Of a stretch of 64,000 nt of DNA, positions 17,022 through 25,521 are shown in pieces. The notes beneath the pieces are model-generated. The model had not been told where the DNA came from. It ran no database searches and saw only the letters and a program-made list of their open reading frames with translations. The position numbers and the translations under genes were made by a program. The stretch comes from Dethiosulfovibrio peptidovorans DSM 11002 (lineage in GTDB: Bacteria > Synergistota > Synergistia > Synergistales > Dethiosulfovibrionaceae), in contig NZ_ABTR02000001.1 of assembly GCF_000172975.1 (NCBI RefSeq), positions 124,001-188,000 on the forward strand. Direction: 5' to 3'. How positions within the stretch are numbered: position 1 is the first letter of the stretch; the number at the start of each line of letters is the position of its first letter.

Positions 17022-18524
17022 TCACACCTCTCCGGCCACTCGGATCAACTCTTCCGGCGAAGTGGCCCCTTTCTCCACAAGAGAGAGGCCGATCTCCCAG
17101 AGAGTACGAAATCCCTGAGGCTCGGCCAGGGCCCTCATCTCGGCGGCTGGGGCATTCCTCGCTATGGCCTCTCTCAGATCGTCGTCTATGATCAGCTGTT
17201 CGTATATGCCAACTCGACCTCTGTAGCCAGTGCCGGAACAGTCAGGGCAGCCGGTTGGTCCCCAGGCTTTTTTGACGCCGTTTTTGGCCAGTATGGAGGG
17301 AACAGGAACCTCCTGTCTACAGTGGGGGCAGAGACGGCGTACCAGCCTCTGAGCCACTACCCCTACCAGTGATCCGGCCACCAGATAGGGCTCTACCCCC
17401 ATGTCGGCCAGACGGGCGACGGCGCTTATGGAATCGTTGGTATGAAGGGTCGACAGGACCAGATGTCCGGTAAGGGACGCCTGAACACCTATGTGGGCCG
17501 TGTCGAAATCCCTCATCTCACCTATCATGACTATATCCGGGTCCTGCCTGAGAATGGATCTCAGAGCGGAGGCAAAGGTCATGCCGGCCTTTTCGTTCAC
17601 CTGTATCTGGGCCACCCCCGGAAGGTCGTACTCCACCGGATCCTCGACTGTTATGACGTTAACCGACGGCTTGGCCAGTTCCTGAAGGATGGCGTAGAGG
17701 CTAGTGGACTTACCGGAACCGGTGGGACCGGTGAACAATATCATCCCATAGGGGCTGGATATTATTCTCTCCATGAGTCCCAGTTCCCTCTCATCCATGC
17801 CCAGATCCCTCAGAGTAAGGGCTCCGCCTCCCTTATCCAGGAGCCTAAGGGCCATCCTCTCACCGTGCTGGGTGGGAACCGAGTTCACTCGGACATCCAC
17901 CGCTCTTCCTCCCACCGTTATACCTATGCGGCCATCCTGGGGTGCCATGTGCTCCGCAATGTCCATCCTGGCCATTACCTTTATCCTGCTGACCAGGGGA
18001 GCCTGGTGGCTTCTGGGCAATTTCAGCCTATCCCGAAGGACACCGTCCACCCTAAAGCGAATTATAACCGAATCCTCGTAGGACTCGACGTGGATGTCGG
18101 TGGCCCTCTGTTTCATTGCATCGGCGAAGAGACCGTTCACCAAGCGAATGACAGGGACGTCAACCGAGTCGCTGAGGACGTCCTCCCTGGCGAGGGCATC
18201 CACGTCGTCTATGCCCTCCATGTCCCGGACCGCGTCGTCGGCGGCCCCGCTGCGCAGATCGTACAGCTGGTTTATACGCTCCGATATAGCCGCTGGATCG
18301 TGGATCTCTACGTCCACGACCGCCCCGAGAGCGTATCCCAAAGCCTGAGCCCTGTCGTAACGGTCCAGAGATGGCACAGCCACCACCAGCAGATCCTCCT
18401 CCTTTCTTATGGGGAGGATTCCGTCGGAACGAAGACCGTCCAGACTGACAGAGCCAGGGAGCATCTCCGCTATGATCGAAACTTCAGGGAGGTTCCTCGA
18501 CTTGGAATGGGTTGAATCGATCAT
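17022..18524 (-). CDS. gspE: Type II secretion ATPase GspE
   Basis: The 500-residue cytoplasmic ATPase carries Walker A GPTGSGKSTSLY, Walker B in PDIVMIGEMRD, the His box TGHLVLSTLHTND and a C-terminal zinc domain with CPHC and CPDC. The N-terminal GspE_N part that contacts GspL is present in short form. It powers pseudopilus assembly. The start overlaps the gspD stop as ATGA. Confidence 0.97.
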   Translation of the reverse strand: MIDSTHSKSRNLPEVSIIAEMLPGSVSLDGLRSDGILPIRKEEDLLVVAVPSLDRYDRAQALGYALGAVVDVEIHDPAAISERINQLYDLRSGAADDAVRDMEGIDDVDALAREDVLSDSVDVPVIRLVNGLFADAMKQRATDIHVESYEDSVIIRFRVDGVLRDRLKLPRSHQAPLVSRIKVMARMDIAEHMAPQDGRIGITVGGRAVDVRVNSVPTQHGERMALRLLDKGGGALTLRDLGMDERELGLMERIISSPYGMILFTGPTGSGKSTSLYAILQELAKPSVNVITVEDPVEYDLPGVAQIQVNEKAGMTFASALRSILRQDPDIVMIGEMRDFDTAHIGVQASLTGHLVLSTLHTNDSISAVARLADMGVEPYLVAGSLVGVVAQRLVRRLCPHCRQEVPVPSILAKNGVKKAWGPTGCPDCSGTGYRGRVGIYEQLIIDDDLREAIARNAPAAEMRALAEPQGFRTLWEIGLSLVEKGATSPEELIRVAGEV

Positions 18525-20500
18525 TTCTGCTTCTTCACCGCTTCCCGGTACATCTCCTGGAAACGCCGGTTGAGCCGGATCTCCGCCTCGCTCAGGCCGA
18601 GGTCAGTATCGGAGGCGGCAACCGCCTTGCTGGCCTCCGTGGCCGCTTCGGGAGTCTCAAGTATGTAGGGGGTTAGAAAAACCATAAGCTCTATCTTTTC
18701 CCTCTGGTTGGTCGAGCTCTTGAACAGCTCTCCCACCAGGGGAATGTAGGAGAGTATGGGAACCCTCTGTTTGAGGCTCTTCTCCGTCTCCTTGAGAAGG
18801 CCCCCCAAAATTATAGTCTCGCCGTTTCTGACCTGGACGGAGGTCTTTACCTCCCTCTTAGCAGTGACAGGGGTCGTGCTGGTCATGGCGCTGAGCACCT
18901 CCTCGGTGCTCTGCTCTATGTCCAGAGCCACCAGGTTTCCGCTCCTTATGTGAGGGGTTATCTTTAGCTTCAACCCCGTGTCCTTGTAGTCATAGCTGTT
19001 CTGAACCGAGCTCGGGTTGGATATGTCCGAGGTCGAGGCCTTCATCTGAGGTATGGTCTGTCCAACCATGAGGGAGCTCTCCTTGTTGTCGGTACACATA
19101 AGCCTGGGCATGGAGAGTATGTTCATGGCGTCGTACTTCTTCAAGAGCTGGACATAGGCATAAATCAGAGAATTCCCTTCGTAAACTGTCGTTTTTTCTC
19201 TATAGGGTTCGCCTGTCTCCGGAGTAATCCACTCGTATGTTTCCTTTTTGCTCAGATCCTGGAACCAGTCCACGAAGGTGGAGGGTACTCCTGTGGAGCC
19301 CCCAAGAGCGGCGTTGGCGGCGAATACGGTGCTTCCCGACACCTGGCCTCCCCAGGTGGCCCAGTCTATCCCGGCGTTCTTGAGGTTGGTGAGGTTGACC
19401 TCCGCTATAAGCCCACGGACCATGACCTGTTTCGGCTGTATGTCCAGCTGTTTTATTATGTCTATAAGGCCGGCGTACTGCTGTTCCTGAACGGCGAAGA
19501 TAAGGCTATTAGTGGGTATGTCCGGAACCACAGTGGTTGGCATGGCCCCTTCCTTGCCGGGCTGAAGCCTTGCCGCCACCCCCAGTATCTGGCTGAGCTG
19601 TTTGGCCACCTCCTGAGCGTCGGCATTTTTGAGCCTGTAGACGTGGAACTCCCCCGACACGGGGGGGACGTCCAGCCTCTTAACTATCTTTTTAGCCGAC
19701 TCCAGTGCGGAGCTGTCTCCAACCAGAAGGAGGGTTCGGCTGGACGAATCGGACAGGGCGGTGAGCCCTCTGAAAGGGCCAGTCGGGTCCTTGGCGAGGT
19801 TGGCCAGATGCTGGGCCAGCAGATCCGGGTTGGCCTCCTTCACCGGCACGGCAGAGATCCTCCTTATACCGTCCGGGACGTCCAGAGCCCTCAGAAGGTT
19901 GACCACCCTCTGCACGTCCGCAGCGGGGCCGGTCAGAAGCAACCCGTTGCCCTCGTCCAGAGGAATGACCATCACGGTCTTTCCCGCAGCAGGCTGAACC
20001 GCCTTCTGGGCGAACCCGGGGGACACGAAGTCCAGCGGCACCACCTGGTTCACCACCTGTTCGCCGTAACCGGGACCGATTCTGCTCCTGACAGCCCTGT
20101 TCTCCAGGGTGGTTCCTCCCTTAAGCACCTTGTAGTAGTCTCCCATGTCCTCCAGGGAAAGCCCGTTCATCTCCAGTGTCGTAAGCATGATCTTATAGGC
20201 CTCGGCAAGTGAGACAGACCGGGGAGACATGACCGTTATTGTGCCCTTGACGTTGGGAGCTATTATTATGTTTTTCTGTAAAAGTTCGGACATAAAGCGT
20301 ATGAACTTCACCACATCCAAATCGGTGAAGTTAAACTGGACCGATCCGGACTCTCTCATGGCCTTTGCAGCCTCGATCAGGTTCTGTTCGTTCTGTTCGT
20401 CTTTATCCTGGGCAAGGAGAGGTTCCGGAAAGACCGCAGGGTAAAGGACACAACCTAAGCATATGGCAAGGATAAAAGCGACGTACGTTTTTCGAATCAC
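18521..20500 (-). CDS. gspD: Type II secretion secretin GspD
   Basis: The 659-residue protein has a signal peptide, an N0 domain (VQFNFTDLDVVKFIRFMSE), N1-N3 repeats and a C-terminal secretin domain with the signature VPILSYIPLVGELF. It forms the outer-membrane channel, which is direct evidence that the organism is a diderm. The start is a GTG behind GAGGAGGAG. No pilotin gene is adjacent. Confidence 0.97.
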   Translation of the reverse strand: MIRKTYVAFILAICLGCVLYPAVFPEPLLAQDKDEQNEQNLIEAAKAMRESGSVQFNFTDLDVVKFIRFMSELLQKNIIIAPNVKGTITVMSPRSVSLAEAYKIMLTTLEMNGLSLEDMGDYYKVLKGGTTLENRAVRSRIGPGYGEQVVNQVVPLDFVSPGFAQKAVQPAAGKTVMVIPLDEGNGLLLTGPAADVQRVVNLLRALDVPDGIRRISAVPVKEANPDLLAQHLANLAKDPTGPFRGLTALSDSSSRTLLLVGDSSALESAKKIVKRLDVPPVSGEFHVYRLKNADAQEVAKQLSQILGVAARLQPGKEGAMPTTVVPDIPTNSLIFAVQEQQYAGLIDIIKQLDIQPKQVMVRGLIAEVNLTNLKNAGIDWATWGGQVSGSTVFAANAALGGSTGVPSTFVDWFQDLSKKETYEWITPETGEPYREKTTVYEGNSLIYAYVQLLKKYDAMNILSMPRLMCTDNKESSLMVGQTIPQMKASTSDISNPSSVQNSYDYKDTGLKLKITPHIRSGNLVALDIEQSTEEVLSAMTSTTPVTAKREVKTSVQVRNGETIILGGLLKETEKSLKQRVPILSYIPLVGELFKSSTNQREKIELMVFLTPYILETPEAATEASKAVAASDTDLGLSEAEIRLNRRFQEMYREAVKKQK

Positions 20501-20513
20501 CGTGTCTCCTCCT

Positions 20514-20849
20514 CTAGGGGATATAAAAGCTCATGGTCCGTCCGTCGAGCTCGACGTCGAGTTTCCGGTAGTTGATCCGCCACAGTCCATCCATCAGAGG
20601 ATAGGAGTATCCGCTGGTGTCCCACTCCATCCCGTCCTCCTCGCCGTTGTCCGACAGCTTCCCGGACAACAGGTCCGCCTCCAACGCCTGGATCCTGTCA
20701 AGGAACCTCGATTCCCCTCTAACCGAGTCGAGGGCTTTCGTTGCTGTTATGGAAAGCTTGAGGGATCCTGCCGCCACCAGTCCCAAGACCGCCACGGCGA
20801 CTATAACCTCCAACAAAGTAAATCCTTTTTTCTTTCTATCTGACGACAT
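20514..20849 (-). CDS. gspI: GspI-like minor pseudopilin
   Basis: The 111-residue protein has a lysine-rich leader and GFTLLEVIVAVAVLGLVAAG, the prepilin cleavage site and N-terminal helix. Its size and the LEVIVA motif fit GspI, the tip pseudopilin that pairs with GspJ and GspK. It overlaps gspC by 14 bases. The position between gspC and gspD is not the usual one, so I-versus-H assignment is moderately secure. Confidence 0.7.
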   Translation of the reverse strand: MSSDRKKKGFTLLEVIVAVAVLGLVAAGSLKLSITATKALDSVRGESRFLDRIQALEADLLSGKLSDNGEEDGMEWDTSGYSYPLMDGLWRINYRKLDVELDGRTMSFYIP

Positions 20850-21780
20850 AGTTTAACATAATTTCCTCGTCGCCCCGTCCCACGGCTACCTCGAAACGGG
20901 ATCCGCCCATCAGAGAGTTTATGGCGTTCGCCACGTCGCCCATGTTCCTTATGACCACCCCGTTGACGCTCTTCACCACGTCGCCCTTCTGAACTCCGAG
21001 TTCTTTCAGAACGCTACCGTCCATTATATTGGCGACCTCTATTCCCGTAGGCTTGCCGTCCACGAATTTAGGTATCAGCCTTACCCTCTTGAGCTCGTTG
21101 AATGGATTCATGAGAAGCGAGTCGACCAGTTCTCTAGCCACGACTCCCTCGCTGCCGTCGGTCGCGGCCTGTACCTTGGCTCCCGAGTTGGAAAACACCG
21201 GCTCGTTCGCAGGAGGAACCTCTACCCGACTCTCCGAGCGAGCGCTCTTACCCTCGTCCTTATAGGATATATAGACCTCGTAGTTGACGTTGTCCTTGAC
21301 CAAGACGACGCTGTAGGGGTAGACCTCCTTCAGCAAAAAACCTCCGTAGGCCTGTCCTTTCAGCACCAAGGATACGTTTTTCTCCCGATCCAGCCAGGCC
21401 GCCACGTCAGGAAGAGATCCTATGACCTTTATGCCGTCGACGCTGAATACCCTTTCTTCCTCAGGGGCTAGATCTCGAGAGGTCGTAACGACGGCGACCT
21501 CCGGTCTGGCCGGAACCCCGAAAGGAGAGACGTCCACCAGAGAACGAAGCTCTCTGGCCATTTCGACCCCTCCGTCCTCTTCGGGACCTATGGTCCCTCC
21601 GTCCAAAATCGCCATGGAGGCCCTGGCCTGGACCAACAGGGGGGCCATGCGCCTCTCGACCTCCATTCCGATGAGAGAGCTCAGGGCTATGCCGGTAAGC
21701 AACATTCCGATAATCGGAAGGACCCGGCCGAAAAAGGACAGAGACGAGGTCATCAATCCGGTTTTTCCGAAAAACGACAC
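20836..21780 (-). CDS. gspC: GspC-like type II secretion protein with PDZ domain
   Basis: This 314-residue protein has one N-terminal membrane helix, a periplasmic homology region (residues about 90-175, with VIGSLPDVAAWLD and YGGFLLKEVYPYSVVLVKD) and a C-terminal PDZ domain (IEVANIMDGSVLKELGVQ, KGDVVKSVNGVVI). GspC links the inner-membrane platform to the secretin. The GTG start follows GGGAGG and lies 1 base after the gspN-like stop. Confidence 0.88.
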   Translation of the reverse strand: MSFFGKTGLMTSSLSFFGRVLPIIGMLLTGIALSSLIGMEVERRMAPLLVQARASMAILDGGTIGPEEDGGVEMARELRSLVDVSPFGVPARPEVAVVTTSRDLAPEEERVFSVDGIKVIGSLPDVAAWLDREKNVSLVLKGQAYGGFLLKEVYPYSVVLVKDNVNYEVYISYKDEGKSARSESRVEVPPANEPVFSNSGAKVQAATDGSEGVVARELVDSLLMNPFNELKRVRLIPKFVDGKPTGIEVANIMDGSVLKELGVQKGDVVKSVNGVVIRNMGDVANAINSLMGGSRFEVAVGRGDEEIMLNYVVR

Positions 21781-21781
21781 G

Positions 21782-22384
21782 TCATTTTCCTCCCTTTCTC
21801 TTTAGAATCCAATCTCCCTCTCCATTTCTCGAGAGAGGCATAAACCTGGATGCCATGGATAGAGCTCCGTCAAGATCGGCGGGGGTCTTCAATGTCACAT
21901 CCGCCTCTACGATCCTGCCTTTATTCGGAGATATGGATAGAGATCCCGACGCTTTTATGTCACCAGCCATCTCTATTTCAGCGATCGTAATCCTCCCCTG
22001 GCCGTAGGAGACCTCAAGAGATCCCCCTATCCTTCTGCCCCGATCGCCCGGCAGGGAGACGGCCCCTCCGATCAGCTCTATTGAGGCGGTCGGTTTACCC
22101 AAGATAATCGATCTCAGCGGCATCGGGCGAACCTTCACCGTCTCGAAGGTAGCTCCACCGCCGAAACCCTCCATCTCCACCCTATCGACGACGAAGACCG
22201 GCACGACGCCTTCATCGTCGAATCGAGAGGCCTGTAGGAATATCCCCGATCGGGAAAGCTCTCTGGAGGCCTCTAGAAACGCCAACTCTCCAAGATCTTC
22301 CCATGGAAGAAAGAGCCTCAGGCCTATGATCAGGCCGAAGGATAAAATGAGCAAAGCGGCGAGTACTGATCTTATTCTCCTCAT
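21782..22384 (-). CDS. gspN: GspN-like type II secretion protein
   Basis: The 200-residue protein has one N-terminal membrane helix and a periplasmic beta-rich domain with repeated G/S-rich strands (IELIGGAVSLPGD, GGSLEVSYGQGRITIAEIEM, KASGSLSISP), the layout of GspN. Its place between gspM and gspC supports this. GspN is an accessory component absent from many systems, and its exact job is not settled. Confidence 0.75.
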   Translation of the reverse strand: MRRIRSVLAALLILSFGLIIGLRLFLPWEDLGELAFLEASRELSRSGIFLQASRFDDEGVVPVFVVDRVEMEGFGGGATFETVKVRPMPLRSIILGKPTASIELIGGAVSLPGDRGRRIGGSLEVSYGQGRITIAEIEMAGDIKASGSLSISPNKGRIVEADVTLKTPADLDGALSMASRFMPLSRNGEGDWILKRKGGK

Positions 22385-22860
22385 CTCGCCACCGTCACCA
22401 CCAGGTTCATGGACAGGAGCCTGACTCCGTCCTCAGGGACCGCTCGAAGCTCCGCCGAGTCAACTACTAGACCTCTTTTTCCCAGTTCCAGGATGAAATT
22501 CAAGGCGTTTTCGGAGTAAAGTCTTCCGAGCTGAACGCTGAGTCCTCTGCTCAAAGACGATATCTGCACCAGGTTTTCCTTCAGTCCCATGTTGTCCACC
22601 AGGGAGGAGACCACCACTATGGGGTCGTCGGAAAGAGGGGCTCTCTCCTCTCTCCCGGGAAGGGATCTGTATTTCTTTATCACCAACATCAGATCCTCGA
22701 ATCGACGTTGCTGAAGCCGGGAACGAGATTCCAGATCGGACATGCCGCTCCAGACGGACCATGCCACCACCCATACAACGAGGGCTATGGCCAAAAGGGA
22801 GAGGGGTTTCAACACCTCTCTGGGAACTCCGGGAATATCCGGCAGTTCGGGAAATTTCAT
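22381..22860 (-). CDS. gspM: GspM-like type II secretion protein
   Basis: The 159-residue protein has a short cytoplasmic N-terminus, one membrane helix (residues about 19-38) and a small ferredoxin-like periplasmic domain, matching GspM. I chose the ATG at 22860, which overlaps the gspL stop as ATGA and has a GAGGTG upstream; a GTG four codons earlier is weaker. GspM pairs with GspL in the inner membrane. Confidence 0.8.
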   Translation of the reverse strand: MKFPELPDIPGVPREVLKPLSLLAIALVVWVVAWSVWSGMSDLESRSRLQQRRFEDLMLVIKKYRSLPGREERAPLSDDPIVVVSSLVDNMGLKENLVQISSLSRGLSVQLGRLYSENALNFILELGKRGLVVDSAELRAVPEDGVRLLSMNLVVTVAR

Positions 22861-24020
22861 AGGGAGGACCACCTCACTTCCAAGGAATAACGCAGTCCTC
22901 CGCCGGGGACCTGCTGAATATCTCCGAGCTTGACCGTACCATCGTTGTTGATCTTGAGATTTTTCTGAAAGGCCTGAACCGACGATACTTCCTCCGCGGT
23001 TCCGATAAGCTCCATACCGTCGGAGGTGTAGCGAAGGGTATCCACCGAGATGCGGCCCCCTCCCATCTCCGGATCTGTCCAGGACCTAACTATGAGACGC
23101 AGACCGTCCTCAAGGCTCCGGGTATCGGGACTATCCGTTAGTTCTGCCAGTTTTCCCCTGGCCTGGCTCAATGGATCCCTCACCTTCCCGGGACCAAAGG
23201 CATCGGTGTAGACTGCCTCCGCTCTGGCCCTGATAGTATCCACCTTTTTCCTCTCGACCAGTCCCCCTAGAAAGCCGGCCCCAAGAAAGACGCACCCAGC
23301 CAGGAGGAACCAGCAGGAAAACCCTCCTACGGCCTTAGCCAGGGTCTCTAGAACTATGGCGCTATCCAAGACCTTCCGGGAAAGAGAATAGCTACCGAGG
23401 GATGGAAAGGCGGTCAGGGTTTCTCTTGCCTTTACGGCGAGCCTCTCTCCGTCCTCGGAGACGTCTACTACGACCGAATCGGACGGGTCGAAGTCGAATT
23501 TTCCGCCGTAGTCGAGAAGCCACCTAAGCTCCTGATCGACGGAGCGTCGAGATCTGGACTGCCATCTGTACAGCACTGGAACGCCGTCGACGAAAAGGGC
23601 GGAGGAAATCCCCTCTTCGTCCAAGCATAAGACGGCTCCGTTTCCCCCTAACTCCGCCGCCATAGCGAAAGGGAGAGGCCATATGGTGGAACGACCGAGT
23701 CCGGAAATGCCATCCTCTACGGCTGCCCTTTCCTCCGACGGCAGTATAAGGGCCGAACCGCTGAACCTTCGATCTTCCCTACGGTGGACTACGGGAAATA
23801 TCTCGACCTCTCTGTTTCCGGATATGGAGGAATACTGTATCTTGAGGGCCTCTCTAATGGCGGACACTGAGCCAAAAGGGAAATCGAAGGTCCTGACAGA
23901 CAGGGTCCTGTAGGGAACGAGGACCAGACGGCCTCCCTTTCTGAACCTATTGCCGGACGACCCTCCGATGTTGGAGATTCTATCCCTTCCATATACGTAG
24001 ACCTCTCCGATCTCCTTCAT
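22857..24020 (-). CDS. gspL: GspL-like type II secretion protein
   Basis: The 387-residue protein has a divergent actin-like cytoplasmic domain, one membrane helix at about residues 240-262, and a periplasmic ferredoxin-like domain (TLRYTSDGMELIGTAEEVSSVQ). This is the GspL arrangement: GspL recruits the GspE ATPase. The preferred ATG overlaps the gspK stop as TGATG and follows GGGAGG by 7 bases. Confidence 0.82.
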   Translation of the reverse strand: MKEIGEVYVYGRDRISNIGGSSGNRFRKGGRLVLVPYRTLSVRTFDFPFGSVSAIREALKIQYSSISGNREVEIFPVVHRREDRRFSGSALILPSEERAAVEDGISGLGRSTIWPLPFAMAAELGGNGAVLCLDEEGISSALFVDGVPVLYRWQSRSRRSVDQELRWLLDYGGKFDFDPSDSVVVDVSEDGERLAVKARETLTAFPSLGSYSLSRKVLDSAIVLETLAKAVGGFSCWFLLAGCVFLGAGFLGGLVERKKVDTIRARAEAVYTDAFGPGKVRDPLSQARGKLAELTDSPDTRSLEDGLRLIVRSWTDPEMGGGRISVDTLRYTSDGMELIGTAEEVSSVQAFQKNLKINNDGTVKLGDIQQVPGGGLRYSLEVRWSSL

Positions 24021-24946
24021 CAAAGTTCCTCCCAGTATAGGACAGATTTTTTAGTGACCACGATATTGTAGGATCGTTCCCGATCGGCCTCCAGAGACGA
24101 TACGTAGACCGATACGGAAAAATAATCGCTCGTGGTTCCCAAGGCGTTGGACAGCTTGGGCCCCAGAGAGTTGGAGAAGGCTGGCATCTTGGCCAGCTCC
24201 GAAAGCTTCTTGAAAGGAGTCTTGTCCCTTCTGGCAACGATCTCTCTTGCCGTAACCTCGTCTATGCCCTCGAGAAGGGCGAGTACTTTTTCCGAAGCTG
24301 TGTTGACGTTTATCTTACTTCCGCACCACCGAGTAAGGAGGTCCTTCAAACCCGGTCTCTCGTCGTTTCCTACCAACCTGTCGAGCTTTATCTCCGGGAA
24401 AAGCGTGAAGGCCCCCGGATCTCCAGGTATCCTGTTCGGAAAAAAGGAGCGTTCATATCCTCCCACCCGGGGGGTCCTGTCCGAGTCCATGAAATCCAGA
24501 GTCGGAGCCGCAAGCCCGGGGAGCTCGACCTCCTCCCAGACCTTATTCCAGGGAATCTCCATCTCCCCCCTAAGGGTAGTTCCGTCCGGAAGGAATATGT
24601 TTGCCAGAGGAAGCTTATCGTTCAGGGGCAATATGGTCACAGATACGAGATAGCTATCCCCTATGGGAATGAGGTGTTCTCCGAACCAACGCTCGTGTAC
24701 GCTATCGTAGCCGTTTCTATCCGAGGCCAATCCTCTTATGACGTTTTTTACCGCCAGTAGAACTATGTTGCGACACTCGATCTCGAACCTTCTTCGATCG
24801 ACCCGTCGAACCTGATCTCTGACAAACCAGCCATATCCAACCGCAGCGGACATGAGGAACATCGACACCATAAGGACCGACAGAAGTATAAAACCCCTTC
24901 TTTTCGACCTTCCTCTAAAGGGCGGGGAACCAGTCGACGATCTCAT
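24020..24946 (-). CDS. gspK: GspK-like minor pseudopilin
   Basis: At 308 residues this is the large minor pseudopilin. It has a basic leader ending RRG before FILLSVLMVSMFLMSA, a large inserted globular domain and a helix-hairpin-helix-like stretch (KINVNTASEKVLALLEG, DEVTAREIVARRDKTPF) characteristic of GspK. The fifth mature residue is not Glu, as expected for GspK. It overlaps the gspJ gene by 32 bases. Confidence 0.9.
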   Translation of the reverse strand: MRSSTGSPPFRGRSKRRGFILLSVLMVSMFLMSAAVGYGWFVRDQVRRVDRRRFEIECRNIVLLAVKNVIRGLASDRNGYDSVHERWFGEHLIPIGDSYLVSVTILPLNDKLPLANIFLPDGTTLRGEMEIPWNKVWEEVELPGLAAPTLDFMDSDRTPRVGGYERSFFPNRIPGDPGAFTLFPEIKLDRLVGNDERPGLKDLLTRWCGSKINVNTASEKVLALLEGIDEVTAREIVARRDKTPFKKLSELAKMPAFSNSLGPKLSNALGTTSDYFSVSVYVSSLEADRERSYNIVVTKKSVLYWEEL

Positions 24947-25520
24947 GGGAACGGCCTCCTCGATCCAGTTTTATTCGGATTGCGATCGGAATTCCACCGG
25001 CATACTTGCCGGACCAGTTGTCCTTGCCCATGTAGACCTCCACACGGAAGGAATCGACCGAGGGTAGGACAAGCGCGGCCCGATCCATCGGCATGGACGA
25101 TTTCAGATCCAGGTCTTTTACCGCCCTTCCGGGAAAGGTCCATCGGTACAGCCCAGGCAGGACAGACCCGGTCTCCAGGGTGTTCTCCCTCACCAGCCCA
25201 TATACGACCACACCGGGGACCATAGTATTCCGTATCAGGCTGGCCGATTCGACTGCAAGTACATCGTCGGCCTTGCCTCCGAACAGGTCCCTCTTCCTCA
25301 GTGCCATATAGGTCTGTTTAGGGAGCACCAGCACCGATCGGATATCGCGACATATGAGCCTAAATACGTCCTGAACGGCCGATTCCTCTCCTACGTCGGA
25401 TTGAGCGGCTCTCATGTTGCCCACTATGTGGACCATCGGAGCCACGGCGCAGGTGGCGATAACCCCTACCAACGCCAGGACAACCAGAATTTCTATGAAA
25501 GTAAAACCCTTACGGTTCAT
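24915..25520 (-). CDS. gspJ: GspJ-like minor pseudopilin
   Basis: The 201-residue protein starts MNRKG-FTFIEILVVLALVGVIAT, a prepilin cleavage site with Glu5, followed by a beta-rich domain of about 170 residues, the size of GspJ. It is the first secretion gene of the run and starts 1 base downstream of the stop of the ligase gene, so no separate promoter is evident. Confidence 0.82.
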   Translation of the reverse strand: MNRKGFTFIEILVVLALVGVIATCAVAPMVHIVGNMRAAQSDVGEESAVQDVFRLICRDIRSVLVLPKQTYMALRKRDLFGGKADDVLAVESASLIRNTMVPGVVVYGLVRENTLETGSVLPGLYRWTFPGRAVKDLDLKSSMPMDRAALVLPSVDSFRVEVYMGKDNWSGKYAGGIPIAIRIKLDRGGRSHEIVDWFPAL

Positions 25521-25521
25521 T

